From Variovorax paradoxus (GTDB lineage Bacteria > Pseudomonadota > Gammaproteobacteria > Burkholderiales > Burkholderiaceae_C): a stretch of 64,000 bases of DNA. Position numbers and translations under genes: made by a program. The notes beneath the pieces were generated by a model, which saw only the letters and a program-made list of their open reading frames with translations, ran no database searches and was not told the origin of the DNA. The stretch lies in the NCBI RefSeq assembly GCF_018614915.1, contig NZ_JAGGNU010000011.1:31406-95405 (forward strand). The letters are read 5' to 3'. Numbering within the stretch: position 1 is the first letter of the stretch; each line of letters begins with the position of its first letter. Below are positions 50,209 through 59,605 of the stretch, piece after piece.

Positions 50209-50643
50209 TCAGCGCCCGTCCTGCATCGCGAGCGCCATCACGAAGGCGATGGTTTGCGCGATGACCGCGATGCCGTGGCGCTGCAGCAGCTGGCGCGTGC
50301 CGAGCACGCGATCGGCCAGCGGACGGGAGCCGTCGCCGCCGCGCCGCAGGCCGAGCCGCTCGAGCGCGCTGTCCATGGCCGGCAGCGTGGCGATCGCGTT
50401 GTTCGCGAGCCCGTCGAACAGCGCCGCATCGAGCCGCAGGCGCAGTGCCAGGTAGCGTTCGGGCAGGCCGATCAGCAGCACGGTGCCGTACGCGATCCAC
50501 GCGGCGGAGCCCAGGGAGCGCCCTGTCAGTGCCAGAACCACGCCGGCGATGACGGAGAGCGCGAGGCTCCACGCCGCCAGCAGGCCGCTGGCGTGCAGCA
50601 GGCCGGCGGTGGCCGCGCACAGGGCACGGTCGTTGTCATTCAT
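50209..50643 (-). CDS. Hypothetical two-helix membrane protein in the lipid operon
   Basis: A 144-aa protein with two adjoining hydrophobic segments near the N terminus (LLAAWSLALSVIAGVVLAL and AWIAYGTVLLIGL) and a soluble helical C-terminal half. I do not recognise a family. Its start overlaps the end of the PAP2-DSP gene by eight bases, and it is 29 bases before the acyltransferase, so it is an integral operon member. A role as a scaffold or lipid-binding subunit is possible but unsupported. Confidence 0.65.
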   Translation of the reverse strand: MNDNDRALCAATAGLLHASGLLAAWSLALSVIAGVVLALTGRSLGSAAWIAYGTVLLIGLPERYLALRLRLDAALFDGLANNAIATLPAMDSALERLGLRRGGDGSRPLADRVLGTRQLLQRHGIAVIAQTIAFVMALAMQDGR

Positions 50644-51970
50644 GTTGCGTATTCCTCGAAACGGCCAGTCGATCGAGCGTGGCGAGCCACGCCGGGCGCA
50701 GCACGATCTGCGGACGCGCGCGGCGTACCGCCTCGTGCGCGCCGGCCATCGTGCCGATGGCGCCGTGAAGCCCGAGCCAGCCGACCACCGAGGCGGCGCT
50801 GCGCGAGAAGCCGAGCGCGCAGCAGACCCACACTTCTTGGCCGCTGCGGCGCTGGCCTTCGATGACGGCGATGGCGCGAAGCAGCCGCTGCACTGCCGGC
50901 ACGCTGAGGTCGAGCATCGGCACGCAGCGCGCGCCGGGTACCGGCGGCAGTTGCAGCTCGGCGCAGAGGCTCATCAGTCGCGGCCGGCCCGCCGCTTCCC
51001 ATTCCGCGCGCGTCGGCAGGCGGCCCAGGCGCAGGCCGGGCGCCACCTCGACCGAGGCGGGCAGCCGCCGAGTCCAAAGCCAGGTGTTGACGGCGGCGCC
51101 CAGGCGATAGGGCGCATACAGCCAGCGAGCGGCCCAGTGCATGCGGCCGCGGCGGTCCATCTGGAAGCCGCGGGCGTCCAGGCCCGCGTAGTTCGAAGCC
51201 ACCAGTGCGAGCGACAGGGCCGGCCACATCAGCCACAGCGCGATGCCGTGCAGGCGGAGCGCCAGGGTGCAGAAGGCGAGCGCCCCGACGGCGTAGAACC
51301 CCGCCAGCTTCCAACGCTGCGGATCGCGCGCGAGCCGCCAGGCGCGCGGCATCGCCAGTACGCGCTCGAGCGGCCACAGCCAGACGCAGACGAGGCCCAG
51401 CAGCGCGCCGGTCGGGATATCGATGAAGTGATGCTGCCAGGTCGTGAGCACCGAAGCGCAGATCGCGAAGGCCCAGACATGCAACAGCGCGCGCGCCCAG
51501 CGCGCGTGGATCAGGCGCCGGTACCAGTCCCACAGGATCACGGCAAGCGCAATGTGCAGCGAAGGCGCCTGGTTGAAGGGCTGGTCGAAGCCGCGCAGCG
51601 CGTTGAACAGGAAGGCCGGTGCACCCTCGACCGCCGGCTGGCCGAAGCTGAAGCGCAGCGGCCAGAGGATGAAGCAGCTCACCGCGACGGCTTGCGCGGT
51701 CAGCAGGCGCGCCGCATGCCGGTCCAGCGTGTGGCGGTCGCGCGCGAGGAAGAGCGAGAGCGCATAGAAGGCATTGATGGTCCAGTAGGGAAAGATGGTC
51801 CAGGGCCAGAAGGGCACGCCCCGCTCCCACTCGAACACCAGCACCGGCACCTGGGCGCGCGTCGCGGCCCACCAGTTGGCGAAGCCGTACGTCGCATAGA
51901 ACAGCGGCCCGAGCAGCGCCAGCCAGGCGGCGGCGCGCTTCCAGGGCCGTGGTCCGTGCGCGGGTTTCAT
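50636..51970 (-). CDS. PAP2 phosphatase fused to a dual-specificity phosphatase domain (YnbD-like)
   Basis: A 444-aa protein. The first two thirds form a polytopic PAP2-like domain with QAPSLHIALAVILWDWYRR and WQHHFIDIPTGALLGL, which are the C2/C3 histidine motifs in slightly altered form. The last 150 residues are a cysteine phosphatase with VCCALGFSRSAASVVGWL (Cx5R). The same fusion and length occur in E. coli YnbD. It probably removes phosphate from a lipid phosphate made by the operon. ATG 51970 overlaps the preceding stop. Confidence 0.85.
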   Translation of the reverse strand: MKPAHGPRPWKRAAAWLALLGPLFYATYGFANWWAATRAQVPVLVFEWERGVPFWPWTIFPYWTINAFYALSLFLARDRHTLDRHAARLLTAQAVAVSCFILWPLRFSFGQPAVEGAPAFLFNALRGFDQPFNQAPSLHIALAVILWDWYRRLIHARWARALLHVWAFAICASVLTTWQHHFIDIPTGALLGLVCVWLWPLERVLAMPRAWRLARDPQRWKLAGFYAVGALAFCTLALRLHGIALWLMWPALSLALVASNYAGLDARGFQMDRRGRMHWAARWLYAPYRLGAAVNTWLWTRRLPASVEVAPGLRLGRLPTRAEWEAAGRPRLMSLCAELQLPPVPGARCVPMLDLSVPAVQRLLRAIAVIEGQRRSGQEVWVCCALGFSRSAASVVGWLGLHGAIGTMAGAHEAVRRARPQIVLRPAWLATLDRLAVSRNTQHE

Positions 51971-53727
51971 GGGCCGGTGCGTACCGCCAGCGAGACCGTG
52001 AAGATGCCCCATTCGTCGATGCGCTGGTCGATCTTGCGAAAGCCCGCCGCCTCGACCAGCTGGTCCATCTCGGCCTGCGTGCGCCGCCGCATCACCCAGG
52101 CATCGCCCTGGCGGTGGCTGGTGAGGGCGCGCGCGATCATCTCCAGCTGCGGATGCCAGGGCTGGCCGGTGTAGACCAGGTAGCCGCCGTCCTCGACCGC
52201 GTCGCCGACGCCGGCCAGCGAGCGGCTCACCATCTCGTTGTCGGGAAAGAGCTCGTAGAGGCCCGACACCACCGCCAGCGTGGGCCGCGGCACCACGCTG
52301 GCCAGGCTCATCCGGTCGAAGGCGTCGGCCTGAACGAATTGCGCGACGTCTTCGAGGCCCTTCTCGGCGATCAGCGTGCGGCCGTCGCGCACGTTGATGT
52401 CGCTGTAGTCGCGCAACAGGATCGAGCTGGCCTTGACCGGGCTGGCCTGCACCGCGTCGAGCACGTAGCGGCCGTGGCCGGCGGCGATGTCCATCAGGCG
52501 CACCTCGCGGTGCTGCGCGGCCAGCCGCTCCATCGCGTCGCGCAGCAGCTCTTCGACGTGGATCTTGCGCTGGCGGATGCCGCGCCAGCCGATGGAGTTC
52601 AGGTAGGTCCCGTCGATCGAACGGCCGATCGGGCCGGCGCCGCGGGGCTCGTTGCGGTAGACGTAGTCGAGCGTGCTGCCCGAATCGAAGCCCGTCTCGT
52701 GGCCCAACTTGATCCCGCGCGACAGCAGGCCGCCGAAGCGCAGGCTCGCCCGCGTGAAGGTCCAGTAGGCGCCGCGCGGCGACAGCGCAGGCAGCGGCTC
52801 GGCCAGTGCGCGCGATTCATCGGCGGTCTCGCCGCTCAGGTGCGCGGCGCGCAGGTCGACCGGCTGCGGTGTTTCGTCGAACAGGCGCAGGACGAATTCG
52901 CGAATCGCCTGCACCGCGCTCGCGCGATCCCTCTCGCCCAGCGTGTCGTGGAAGAAACCGGGCAGCTCCATCTTGGTCTTGATCGCGCTGCCGAGGCGGT
53001 CGAAGAACTGGTGCTGCGGCTGGTGGTGCACCACCCAGTCGGCACCGGAGATCAGCAGTTGCACCGGCAGCGTGATTGCGTTGGCATCCGCCACCACGCG
53101 GTCGGCCGCTTCGTAAAGACCCAGCAGGATATTGACCGCGATCGGCCGCGAGATCAGCGGATCGCGCTCGTAGCTCGCGATGCGCCCCGGGTCGTGCGTG
53201 AGGAACTTCGCCTTCACGTAGCTATTGACGAAGAACAGCCCGCGCAGTTTGTGCATGAGTGCGAGCCCGGCGCGCGCGAAGGGCACGTAGAGCTTGACCT
53301 TGAAGGCCGGCGAGGCCAGCGTGAGCCCGCGCACCTTGGGCGCATAGTCGTGCGCCCAGGTTGCGATCAGCACCGCGCCGACGCTTTGCGCGATCACGTG
53401 AATGTCCTTGGGCGGCACGCCGTGGGCGCGGCCGATGTGCTGGATGAAGGTCTGCACATCGCGCACCGAGCTCGCGAAGCTCGGGCTGTAGCCACGCTGG
53501 CCCGGAGACTTGCCGTGGCCGCGCGCATCCCAGGCGAAGAAATCGAAATCCGGCAGATCGAGCTCGTCGACCAGGTGCGCCATGCGCGCGCCGTGCTCGT
53601 GGCCGCGGTGGAACAGCACGACGGCGCCGCGCCGCGTGCCGGTGGTCGCCGGCCAGTGCCGGTAGAACAGCGAGACCTCGTCGTGCGTCTGGAAGTGGTG
53701 CTCGTGGGGCACGCGGGCGTCGGTCAT
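51967..53727 (-). CDS. Bifunctional alpha/beta hydrolase - class I methyltransferase (YnbC-like)
   Basis: A 586-aa two-domain protein. Residues 1 to about 290 are an alpha/beta hydrolase ([17 protein letters not shown], nucleophile elbow [12 protein letters not shown], where Gly-x-Ser is replaced by Ala-Gln-Ser, and late [16 protein letters not shown]). Residues about 300-586 are a Rossmann methyltransferase with SAM motif [18 protein letters not shown]. coli YnbC is the same size and layout. It may trim and methylate a lipid head group, but that is inference from the operon. Confidence 0.85.
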   Translation of the reverse strand: MTDARVPHEHHFQTHDEVSLFYRHWPATTGTRRGAVVLFHRGHEHGARMAHLVDELDLPDFDFFAWDARGHGKSPGQRGYSPSFASSVRDVQTFIQHIGRAHGVPPKDIHVIAQSVGAVLIATWAHDYAPKVRGLTLASPAFKVKLYVPFARAGLALMHKLRGLFFVNSYVKAKFLTHDPGRIASYERDPLISRPIAVNILLGLYEAADRVVADANAITLPVQLLISGADWVVHHQPQHQFFDRLGSAIKTKMELPGFFHDTLGERDRASAVQAIREFVLRLFDETPQPVDLRAAHLSGETADESRALAEPLPALSPRGAYWTFTRASLRFGGLLSRGIKLGHETGFDSGSTLDYVYRNEPRGAGPIGRSIDGTYLNSIGWRGIRQRKIHVEELLRDAMERLAAQHREVRLMDIAAGHGRYVLDAVQASPVKASSILLRDYSDINVRDGRTLIAEKGLEDVAQFVQADAFDRMSLASVVPRPTLAVVSGLYELFPDNEMVSRSLAGVGDAVEDGGYLVYTGQPWHPQLEMIARALTSHRQGDAWVMRRRTQAEMDQLVEAAGFRKIDQRIDEWGIFTVSLAVRTGP

Positions 53728-53740
53728 GCGGATCCCTGTC

Positions 53741-54358
53741 TCAATGGCGAGGTACGGCGCCGGCCTCGGCCAGCGCGCGGCGGATGCGGTTGACGATGGT
53801 CCAGGCCACCAGCAGCGCGATGATCGGCATCAGCCACGCGCCCCATGCCGGCAGCGGTCCGCCGAGCGCGACGTAGAGGCCCAGCGCGCCGAACACGAAG
53901 GCGCGGTCGCTCTTGCCGAGCGGGCCGTCGTAGCGGCGCGAGGCGCCCACCGTCGGGCCCAGTGCGCCTGTGAATTCGCTCAAACCCGCCAGCACGATCA
54001 CGGCGCCGACCCAGAAGGGGCTGAAGGGCGCGACCAGCGCGAAAGGCAGATAGAGCGCGGCATCCGACAGCACGTCGGTCAGCTCGTTGAGAAAGGCGCC
54101 GAGCGCGCTCTGCTGGTGGTGCTCGCGCGCCAGCATCCCGTCGATGGCGTTGAAGGCCATGCGCAGGAACATCCAGAGCGGAATCAGCGCGAAGGCCGGC
54201 GCGGAGGGCGCGGCGAAGAAGAGCCAGAGGCCGAGCGCGACCGATACCACGCAGGCCGCCACCGTGACCTGGTTGGCCGTGACCCCCATGGTGTGCAGGC
54301 GCACCACCAGCGGCCTCAGCACGGCCTGGAATCGCGGCTTCAGTTCGTAGATCGACAC
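53741..54358 (-). CDS. CDP-alcohol phosphatidyltransferase (YnbA-like)
   Basis: A 205-aa membrane enzyme, first gene of the lipid operon, that joins an alcohol to a phosphatidyl group from CDP-diacylglycerol. The catalytic motif runs from [14 protein letters not shown] to [13 protein letters not shown], giving the DG-x2-AR...G-x-x-x-x-x-x-D-x3-D pattern. About six hydrophobic segments are visible. GTG 54358 (SIYELKPRF) is chosen because the frame upstream is implausibly Cys/Arg-rich. It diverges from ruvB. The acceptor alcohol is unknown. Confidence 0.86.
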   Translation of the reverse strand: MSIYELKPRFQAVLRPLVVRLHTMGVTANQVTVAACVVSVALGLWLFFAAPSAPAFALIPLWMFLRMAFNAIDGMLAREHHQQSALGAFLNELTDVLSDAALYLPFALVAPFSPFWVGAVIVLAGLSEFTGALGPTVGASRRYDGPLGKSDRAFVFGALGLYVALGGPLPAWGAWLMPIIALLVAWTIVNRIRRALAEAGAVPRH

Positions 54359-54484
54359 GCTTCTCGTTCTCTCTCTCGGTGTTTCCCGGTCGCGCATTCT
54401 GCCGCAGGGGCAGGGCGCAAACGCCACCTGCAGACCCTTGCTTGGCCGTTCAGCCGACTAAACTGTCCCTTCAGCCTACCGCCC

Positions 54485-55540
54485 ATGACCATCCAGACCG
54501 ACGACTTCGCCCCGGCCCCGCAACGCGTGGTCTCCGCCGCGCCCGCCTCGCCCAACGAAGAGGCGATCGAACGCGCCCTCAGGCCCAAGCTGCTGGACGA
54601 GTACGTCGGCCAGGCCAAGGTGCGCGAGCAGCTCGAGATCTTCATCGGCGCCGCCCGCCACCGCAACGAGGCGCTCGACCACGTGCTGCTCTTCGGCCCG
54701 CCCGGCCTCGGCAAGACCACGCTGTCGCACATCATCGCGGCCGAGCTCGGCGTGAACCTGCGCCAGACCTCGGGCCCGGTGCTCGAGAAACCCAAGGACC
54801 TGGCGGCGCTCCTCACCAACCTCGAGCGCAACGACGTGCTCTTCATCGACGAGATCCACCGCCTCTCGCCCGTGGTCGAGGAAATCCTCTACCCGGCGCT
54901 GGAGGACTACCAGATCGACATCATGATCGGCGAGGGCCCGGCGGCCCGCAGCATCAAGCTCGACCTGCAGCCCTTCACGCTGGTGGGCGCCACCACGCGC
55001 GCCGGCATGCTGACCAACCCGCTGCGCGACCGCTTCGGCATCGTCGCGCGGCTGGAGTTCTACAGCGCCGAGGAACTGGCCCGCATCGTGCGCCGCAGCG
55101 CCGGCCTGCTGGGCGTGCCGATGGACGACGCCGGTGGTCTCGAGATCGCACGCCGCTCGCGCGGCACGCCGCGCATCGCCAATCGCCTGCTGCGCCGCGT
55201 GCGCGACTATGCGCAGGTCAAGAGCGACGGGCGCATCACCGAAGACCTGGCGCACAAGGCGCTGGCCATGCTCGACGTCGACCCGCAGGGCTTCGACCTG
55301 ATGGACCGCAAGCTGCTCGAAGCCGTCATCCATCGCTTCGATGGCGGCCCGGTCGGGTTGGACAACATCGCGGCCAGCATCGGCGAGGAGTCGGGAACCA
55401 TCGAGGACGTGATCGAGCCCTACCTGATCCAGCAGGGTTACCTGCAGCGCACGCCGCGCGGACGCATCGCCACGCTGGCCGCGTACCGGCACCTGGGCGT
55501 CGCGGTGCCGCAGCGCGACGGCGACATGTTCGGCAACTGA
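54485..55540 (+). CDS. ruvB: Holliday junction DNA helicase RuvB
   Basis: A 351-aa AAA+ motor that drives branch migration with RuvA. Walker A is GPPGLGKT (residues 71-78), Walker B is [10 protein letters not shown], sensor 1 is [10 protein letters not shown], and [16 protein letters not shown] contains the arginine finger region. A winged-helix C-terminal domain ends the protein ([13 protein letters not shown]). It is separated from ruvA by the inserted ynb-like operon. Confidence 0.96.
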   Translation: MTIQTDDFAPAPQRVVSAAPASPNEEAIERALRPKLLDEYVGQAKVREQLEIFIGAARHRNEALDHVLLFGPPGLGKTTLSHIIAAELGVNLRQTSGPVLEKPKDLAALLTNLERNDVLFIDEIHRLSPVVEEILYPALEDYQIDIMIGEGPAARSIKLDLQPFTLVGATTRAGMLTNPLRDRFGIVARLEFYSAEELARIVRRSAGLLGVPMDDAGGLEIARRSRGTPRIANRLLRRVRDYAQVKSDGRITEDLAHKALAMLDVDPQGFDLMDRKLLEAVIHRFDGGPVGLDNIAASIGEESGTIEDVIEPYLIQQGYLQRTPRGRIATLAAYRHLGVAVPQRDGDMFGN

Positions 55541-55554
55541 GGAGTCTTTTTTTT

Positions 55555-56493
55555 ATGCACACGCACGATCTCAGCGGGTGGCAGCACGAGCACCGGTTCC
55601 AGGGCGACAACCATTCCGCGGAGCGCAGCACGCGACTCGTGATGTGGATCACGGCCGCCGCCATGCTGCTGGAAATCGGCGCCGGCTGGTGGTTCAACTC
55701 GATGGCGCTCCTGGCCGACGGCTGGCACATGAGTTCGCACGCGGTCGCGATCGGGCTCAGCGCCTTCGCCTATGCGGCGGCGCGGCGCTATGCCGGCGAC
55801 CGGCGCTTCGCCTTCGGCACCTGGAAGATCGAGGTGCTGGGCGGCTTTGCGAGCGCGCTGTTCCTGCTCGGCGTCGCGGCGTTGATGGTGGTGGGCTCGC
55901 TCGAGCGCCTGTGGGCGCCGACCGCGATCCACTACAAGGAAGCGATCGTCGTGGCGGTGCTCGGACTGCTGGTCAATCTGCTGTGCGCGCGGCTGCTCGG
56001 CGGGGCGCATCAGCACCATCACGACCATGCGCACCACGACCACGCGCATGGCCATGACCTGAACCTGCGCTCGGCCTACCTGCACGTGCTGGCCGACGCC
56101 GCGACCTCGGTGCTAGCCATCGTCGCGCTCGCCGGCGGCTGGCTCTACGGCTGGGCCTGGCTCGATCCGCTGATGGGCATCGTCGGCGCCGTGCTGGTCG
56201 CGAGCTGGGCGCGCGGCCTGCTGGTCGAGACCGGCAAGGTGCTGCTCGACCGCGAGATGGACCACCCGGTGGTCGAAGAGATCCGCGAGGGCGTGGAACA
56301 GGGCCTGGCGGATTCGCAGACGCGCATCGCCGATCTGCACGTGTGGCGCGTCGGCCAGGGTGCCTACGCCTGCGCCCTCAGCGTTGTCACGCATTCGTCA
56401 ACGCTGACCCCCGATGACGTGCGTGCGACCTTCTCGATGCACGAGGAGATCAGGCACTCGACGATCGAGATCCACCGCTGCTCGGCCGACTGA
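55555..56493 (+). CDS. dmeF: DmeF-like CDF cation exporter
   Basis: A 312-aa CDF transporter of the Co/Ni/Zn-exporting DmeF group. It has six membrane segments and a long His-rich cytoplasmic loop (HQHHHDHAHHDHAHGHD), with metal-site motifs LLADGWHMSSHAVAIGL (TM2) and HVLADAATSVLAIVAL (TM5). The start HTHDLSGWQHEHRF is characteristic of DmeF. It lies fourteen bases after ruvB and starts after a T-rich spacer. No DmeR/FrmR-type regulator is adjacent. Confidence 0.88.
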   Translation: MHTHDLSGWQHEHRFQGDNHSAERSTRLVMWITAAAMLLEIGAGWWFNSMALLADGWHMSSHAVAIGLSAFAYAAARRYAGDRRFAFGTWKIEVLGGFASALFLLGVAALMVVGSLERLWAPTAIHYKEAIVVAVLGLLVNLLCARLLGGAHQHHHDHAHHDHAHGHDLNLRSAYLHVLADAATSVLAIVALAGGWLYGWAWLDPLMGIVGAVLVASWARGLLVETGKVLLDREMDHPVVEEIREGVEQGLADSQTRIADLHVWRVGQGAYACALSVVTHSSTLTPDDVRATFSMHEEIRHSTIEIHRCSAD

Positions 56494-56582
56494 CAGCGCC
56501 GCCGAGGCGCTCCTTGCACTGTCATTGAAGCTTCACCGCGCCGCCATGGCGCCGTCATCCGCCGTGGCGACGATGACGACCC

Positions 56583-57461
56583 ATGCAACGCGATGACGCT
56601 TTTCTTCGTGCATGGCGCGACACGGCCGGCCTGTCCTCCCACGCGGAAGACGAAGAAGTCACGCGTCCTCCGCAGCGCTACCGGACCCTCTGGATCTCCG
56701 ACCTGCACCTGGGAACGCCCGGCTGCCAGGCGAAGGCACTGCTCGATTTCCTGAAGCACACCGAGTGCGAGACCCTGTTCCTGGTCGGCGACATCATCGA
56801 CGGCTGGCAACTGCGGCGCCACTGGTACTGGCCGCAGCCGCACAACGACGTGATCCAGAAACTGCTGCGCAAGGCGCGCAAGGGCACGCGCGTGATCTTC
56901 ATTCCGGGCAACCACGACGAGTTCGCGCGCAAGTACCTGCATCACAACTTCGGCGGCATCGAGGTGGCCGACGAGTGGATCCACGAGGCCGCGGACGGCC
57001 GCAAGCTCTGGATCACGCATGGCGACCTGTTCGACGGCGTCATCCAGTGCGCGAAATGGCTGGCCCACGTGGGCGATTCGCTCTACGAGTTCACGCTCAA
57101 GCTGAACCGCCATCTCAACTCGCTGCGCGCCCGCTTGGGGCTGCCCTACTGGTCGCTCTCGAAGTACCTGAAGCAGAAGGTCAAGCGCGCGGTCAGCTAT
57201 ATCGGCGACTTCGAGAACGCGGTGGTGCGCGAAGCCCGCAAGCGCGGCGTGCAGGGCGTGGTCTGCGGCCACATCCACCACGCCGAGCTGCGCGACATCG
57301 ACGGCATCCTCTACGCCAACGATGGCGATTGGGTCGAGAGCCTCACGGCACTGGCCGAGCATGCCGACGGCAGGCTCGAGATCCTGCACTGGGCGCAGCA
57401 CATGCCGGTCGCGAGCCGCGCCGGGCGTGCCGCTTCCCGACGCGAGCCGGCGCACGCATGA
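56583..57461 (+). CDS. LpxH-like metallophosphoesterase (UDP-2,3-diacylglucosamine diphosphatase family)
   Basis: A 292-aa calcineurin-type phosphoesterase. The metal motifs are in order: WISDLHLGTPG, LVGDIIDGWQL, IPGNHDEFAR, WITHGDLFDG and GHIHHAEL. It belongs to the group often annotated as LpxH-like, but it is longer than LpxH (about 240). It overlaps an MGDG-synthase-like glycosyltransferase by four bases, suggesting a role in glycolipid rather than lipid A synthesis. The substrate is unproven. Confidence 0.85.
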   Translation: MQRDDAFLRAWRDTAGLSSHAEDEEVTRPPQRYRTLWISDLHLGTPGCQAKALLDFLKHTECETLFLVGDIIDGWQLRRHWYWPQPHNDVIQKLLRKARKGTRVIFIPGNHDEFARKYLHHNFGGIEVADEWIHEAADGRKLWITHGDLFDGVIQCAKWLAHVGDSLYEFTLKLNRHLNSLRARLGLPYWSLSKYLKQKVKRAVSYIGDFENAVVREARKRGVQGVVCGHIHHAELRDIDGILYANDGDWVESLTALAEHADGRLEILHWAQHMPVASRAGRAASRREPAHA

Positions 57462-58687
57462 CGCGCGCGCCGCTGCCGTCTTCGCCTCCACCGGCCCGGC
57501 GCACCGTCGATCTCGTCTACTTCGACGCCGGCGGCGGGCACCGCGCTTCCGCGCTGGCGCTCGAGGCGGCGATCCGGCGAGAGCGCTTGCCGTGGACCGT
57601 GCGGCTGGTCAATCTGCGCGAAGTGCTCGATCCGAAAGACAGCTTCCGCAAGCTGACCGGCATGGACCCGGAGGACGTCTACAACAGGCGGCTCGCCCGC
57701 GGCTGGACGCTGGGGCTGGCGCACGAGCTCAAGGTGCTGCAGGCCGTGATCCGCTGGGCCAAGCCGACGCTGGTGCGCCAGCTGCAGCAGCATTGGCTGG
57801 CCACCGAGCCCGACATGGTGGTCTCGCTGATACCGAACTTCAACCGCGCCCTGTGCGAGTCGGTCGCCTCGGCCCTGCCGGGCGTGCCCTATGTGACGGT
57901 GCTGACCGATCTGGCGGACTACCCGCCGCACTTCTGGATCGAGAAGGGGCAGGACCAGCACTTCGTCTGCGGCTCGGAGCGCGCCGTGCAGCAGGCGCGA
58001 GCGGCAGGCTACGCCGACGAGCGCATCCACGCGAGCTCGGGAATGATGATCCGCTCGGCCTTCTACGAGACGCAGCCGGTCGACCAGGCTGCCGAACGTG
58101 AGCGCCTGGGGCTCGATCCGAAACGCCCGACCGGCCTGGTGCTGTTCGGCGGGCAAGGCTCCAAGGCCATGCTCGGCATCGCGAAGCGGCTGCCCGACAC
58201 CCAGCTCATCCTGGCCTGCGGCCACAACGAGGCGCTCGCCAAGGCCTTGCGCGCCCTGCCGGCGCGGGCGCCGCGGCTGGTGCTGGGCTTCACGCCCGAC
58301 GTCGCCCGCTACATGCAGCTGGCCGACTTCTTCATCGGCAAGCCCGGGCCGGGCAGCGTGAGCGAAGCCGTGCACCTGCACCTGCCGGTGATCGTGGTCT
58401 GCAACAGCTGGACATTGCCGCAGGAGCGCTACAACGCGCAATGGGTGCGCGAGCAGGGCCTCGGCCTGGTTTGTTCGAGCTATGCCAAGGTGCCTGGGGC
58501 GGTGGAAGAACTGGTCCGGGACCTGGAGCGCTACCGCGCCGCGACCTGCAAGGTCAGGAACCGCGCGGTGTTCGAACTGCCGGCAATTCTGGAGGGCATC
58601 CTGGCGCTCAGTGACCGATCGGGGGCCGGAGGGCTTCCGTCAGCCCTGCATCCAGCGCATGAGGCTCGGCAAAAAGTAGACCTTTAG
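57458..58687 (+). CDS. MGDG synthase-like glycosyltransferase (GT28)
   Basis: A 409-aa glycosyltransferase related to monogalactosyldiacylglycerol and processive diacylglycerol glucosyltransferases. The N domain starts VDLVYFDAGGGHRASALAL, the MGDG-synthase signature. LIPNFNRALCESV and VTVLTDLADYPPHFWI follow. The C domain carries LFGGQGSKAML and the nucleotide-sugar site FFIGKPGPGSVSEAV. It probably transfers a sugar from UDP-sugar to a lipid at the cytoplasmic membrane. It is translationally coupled to the phosphoesterase before it (ATGA). Confidence 0.86.
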   Translation: MTRAPLPSSPPPARRTVDLVYFDAGGGHRASALALEAAIRRERLPWTVRLVNLREVLDPKDSFRKLTGMDPEDVYNRRLARGWTLGLAHELKVLQAVIRWAKPTLVRQLQQHWLATEPDMVVSLIPNFNRALCESVASALPGVPYVTVLTDLADYPPHFWIEKGQDQHFVCGSERAVQQARAAGYADERIHASSGMMIRSAFYETQPVDQAAERERLGLDPKRPTGLVLFGGQGSKAMLGIAKRLPDTQLILACGHNEALAKALRALPARAPRLVLGFTPDVARYMQLADFFIGKPGPGSVSEAVHLHLPVIVVCNSWTLPQERYNAQWVREQGLGLVCSSYAKVPGAVEELVRDLERYRAATCKVRNRAVFELPAILEGILALSDRSGAGGLPSALHPAHEARQKVDL

Positions 58688-58756
58688 TTTGCAAACACAG
58701 TTAGGATCGGGCGACGATCCAGCCGGTGGGCCGGATTGCAAGACCGAGGAGCGACT

Positions 58757-58969
58757 GTGAAGCAATCGTGGCTTGCGGCCGCCGGCCTGGCGGCGCTGAT
58801 GCTATGCATGACGGGCTGCAAGGGCAGCGGCGTGTCCGCGGCGCTGTCTCGGGACGGCAATGCTTCGGCTTCGCCGCCTTCGCCGCCTTCGGCGGCCCCG
58901 GCCACCGCGGCTTGGCGTCCGAACGACAGGACTTCCGAATTTCTCAGCGCCTGGCGCGCCAAGGAATAG
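58757..58969 (+). CDS. Small hypothetical lipoprotein, 70 aa
   Basis: A 70-aa lipoprotein with lipobox MTGC (C21) after a hydrophobic stretch, then a Ser/Pro/Ala-rich tail ending SEFLSAWRAKE. GTG 58757 has GAGGAG six bases upstream, strongly supporting this start over the open frame before it. No family is recognised. Confidence 0.65.
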   Translation: MKQSWLAAAGLAALMLCMTGCKGSGVSAALSRDGNASASPPSPPSAAPATAAWRPNDRTSEFLSAWRAKE

Positions 58970-58976
58970 GGTGCCT

Positions 58977-59159
58977 TCATTCGCGTGAGGCCAGTCGATC
59001 GCGCACCGCGGTCACGTGATCGCCGACCTTGGACAGCGCGTCCTGCAACTCGGCTTCGTTGCAGCGAAGCTGCTGGCACCAGTACAGCAGCTCCACGGGA
59101 TCGTTGGCGTTGATGCGGCCGGGGTCCAGCGGCTTGAAATGGCTCAGATCGTCGGGCAT
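58977..59159 (-). CDS. DUF3606 protein, 60 aa
   Basis: A 60-aa protein matching the DUF3606 pattern: DPGRINANDPVELLYWCQQL, then NEAELQDALSKVGDHVTAVRDRL. It is a small helical protein of unknown function that is common in Burkholderiales and converges on the small lipoprotein gene. The ATG is preceded by GAGGAGCC, a good ribosome site. Confidence 0.82.
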   Translation of the reverse strand: MPDDLSHFKPLDPGRINANDPVELLYWCQQLRCNEAELQDALSKVGDHVTAVRDRLASRE

Positions 59160-59269
59160 GTGGGCTCCTCGCGGCGCTTTCGCGGCCGGAGCTTTTTATA
59201 GGCTGGCGCGTGCCGGTTTGCAAGGCGGCAACCGGATCGCCGCGCTCGCGACTTCTCCGGGGCAGGGCC

Positions 59270-59464
59270 TCAACGGACCCATTTCACGCTGAAAGCAAGC
59301 GCTTCACGGAGCCGTTCACCCTTCGAATGGACATTCAATTCGATCAGCCAACCGAGTGCGACGATTCCGGCCAACGTACCGTTGACGTACAAGGCAGTTT
59401 CCATGGCCAGCCCCCAAAGTCGATAAGGAACGAAAGTGTTATTCGTCCTTCGGGTAGGCGCCAT
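59270..59464 (-). CDS. Doubtful small ORF with one hydrophobic helix
   Basis: A 64-codon ORF containing METALYVNGTLAGIVALGW, a possible single membrane helix, and a basic end FSVKWVR. The internal ATG would give a 44-aa peptide. Ribosome-site support is weak. It may be chance. Confidence 0.28.
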   Translation of the reverse strand: MAPTRRTNNTFVPYRLWGLAMETALYVNGTLAGIVALGWLIELNVHSKGERLREALAFSVKWVR

Positions 59465-59553
59465 CCCTCGAACAGGCTAGAGCCCGTGAAAAATCTCACA
59501 TAAATTGGGGATTCCCACGCCCGCCGGGACGGCCACCGGGATGGTCGGCGCAT

Positions 59554-59589
59554 GAAAAAAGCCGGTAGTGCTGCTTGACACTACCGGCT
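59554..59589 (-). terminator. Terminator downstream of tRNA-Met
   Basis: On the minus strand, AGCCGGTAGTG-loop-CACTACCGGCT forms an eleven-base stem followed by TTTTTT. It lies 17 bases beyond the tRNA 3' end. Confidence 0.88.
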
Positions 59590-59605
59590 CTTGCCTCGGA
59601 TTGAC

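Larger units (their letters stand above)
59160..59605. other. 446-base stretch with no firm protein gene
   Basis: Between the DUF3606 gene and the tRNA. It is less GC-rich than the rest. The only candidate is a minus-strand ORF at 59270-59464 (64 aa, or 44 aa from an internal ATG), listed separately with low confidence. A terminator for the tRNA lies at 59554-59589. No repeats or integrase remnants are seen next to the tRNA. Confidence 0.6.

Noticed and set aside
54379..54484. N-terminal extension of ruvB through the long open frame upstream
   Set aside because: RuvB similarity begins shortly after ATG 54485, and the upstream codons are antisense to the CDP-alcohol phosphotransferase leader.
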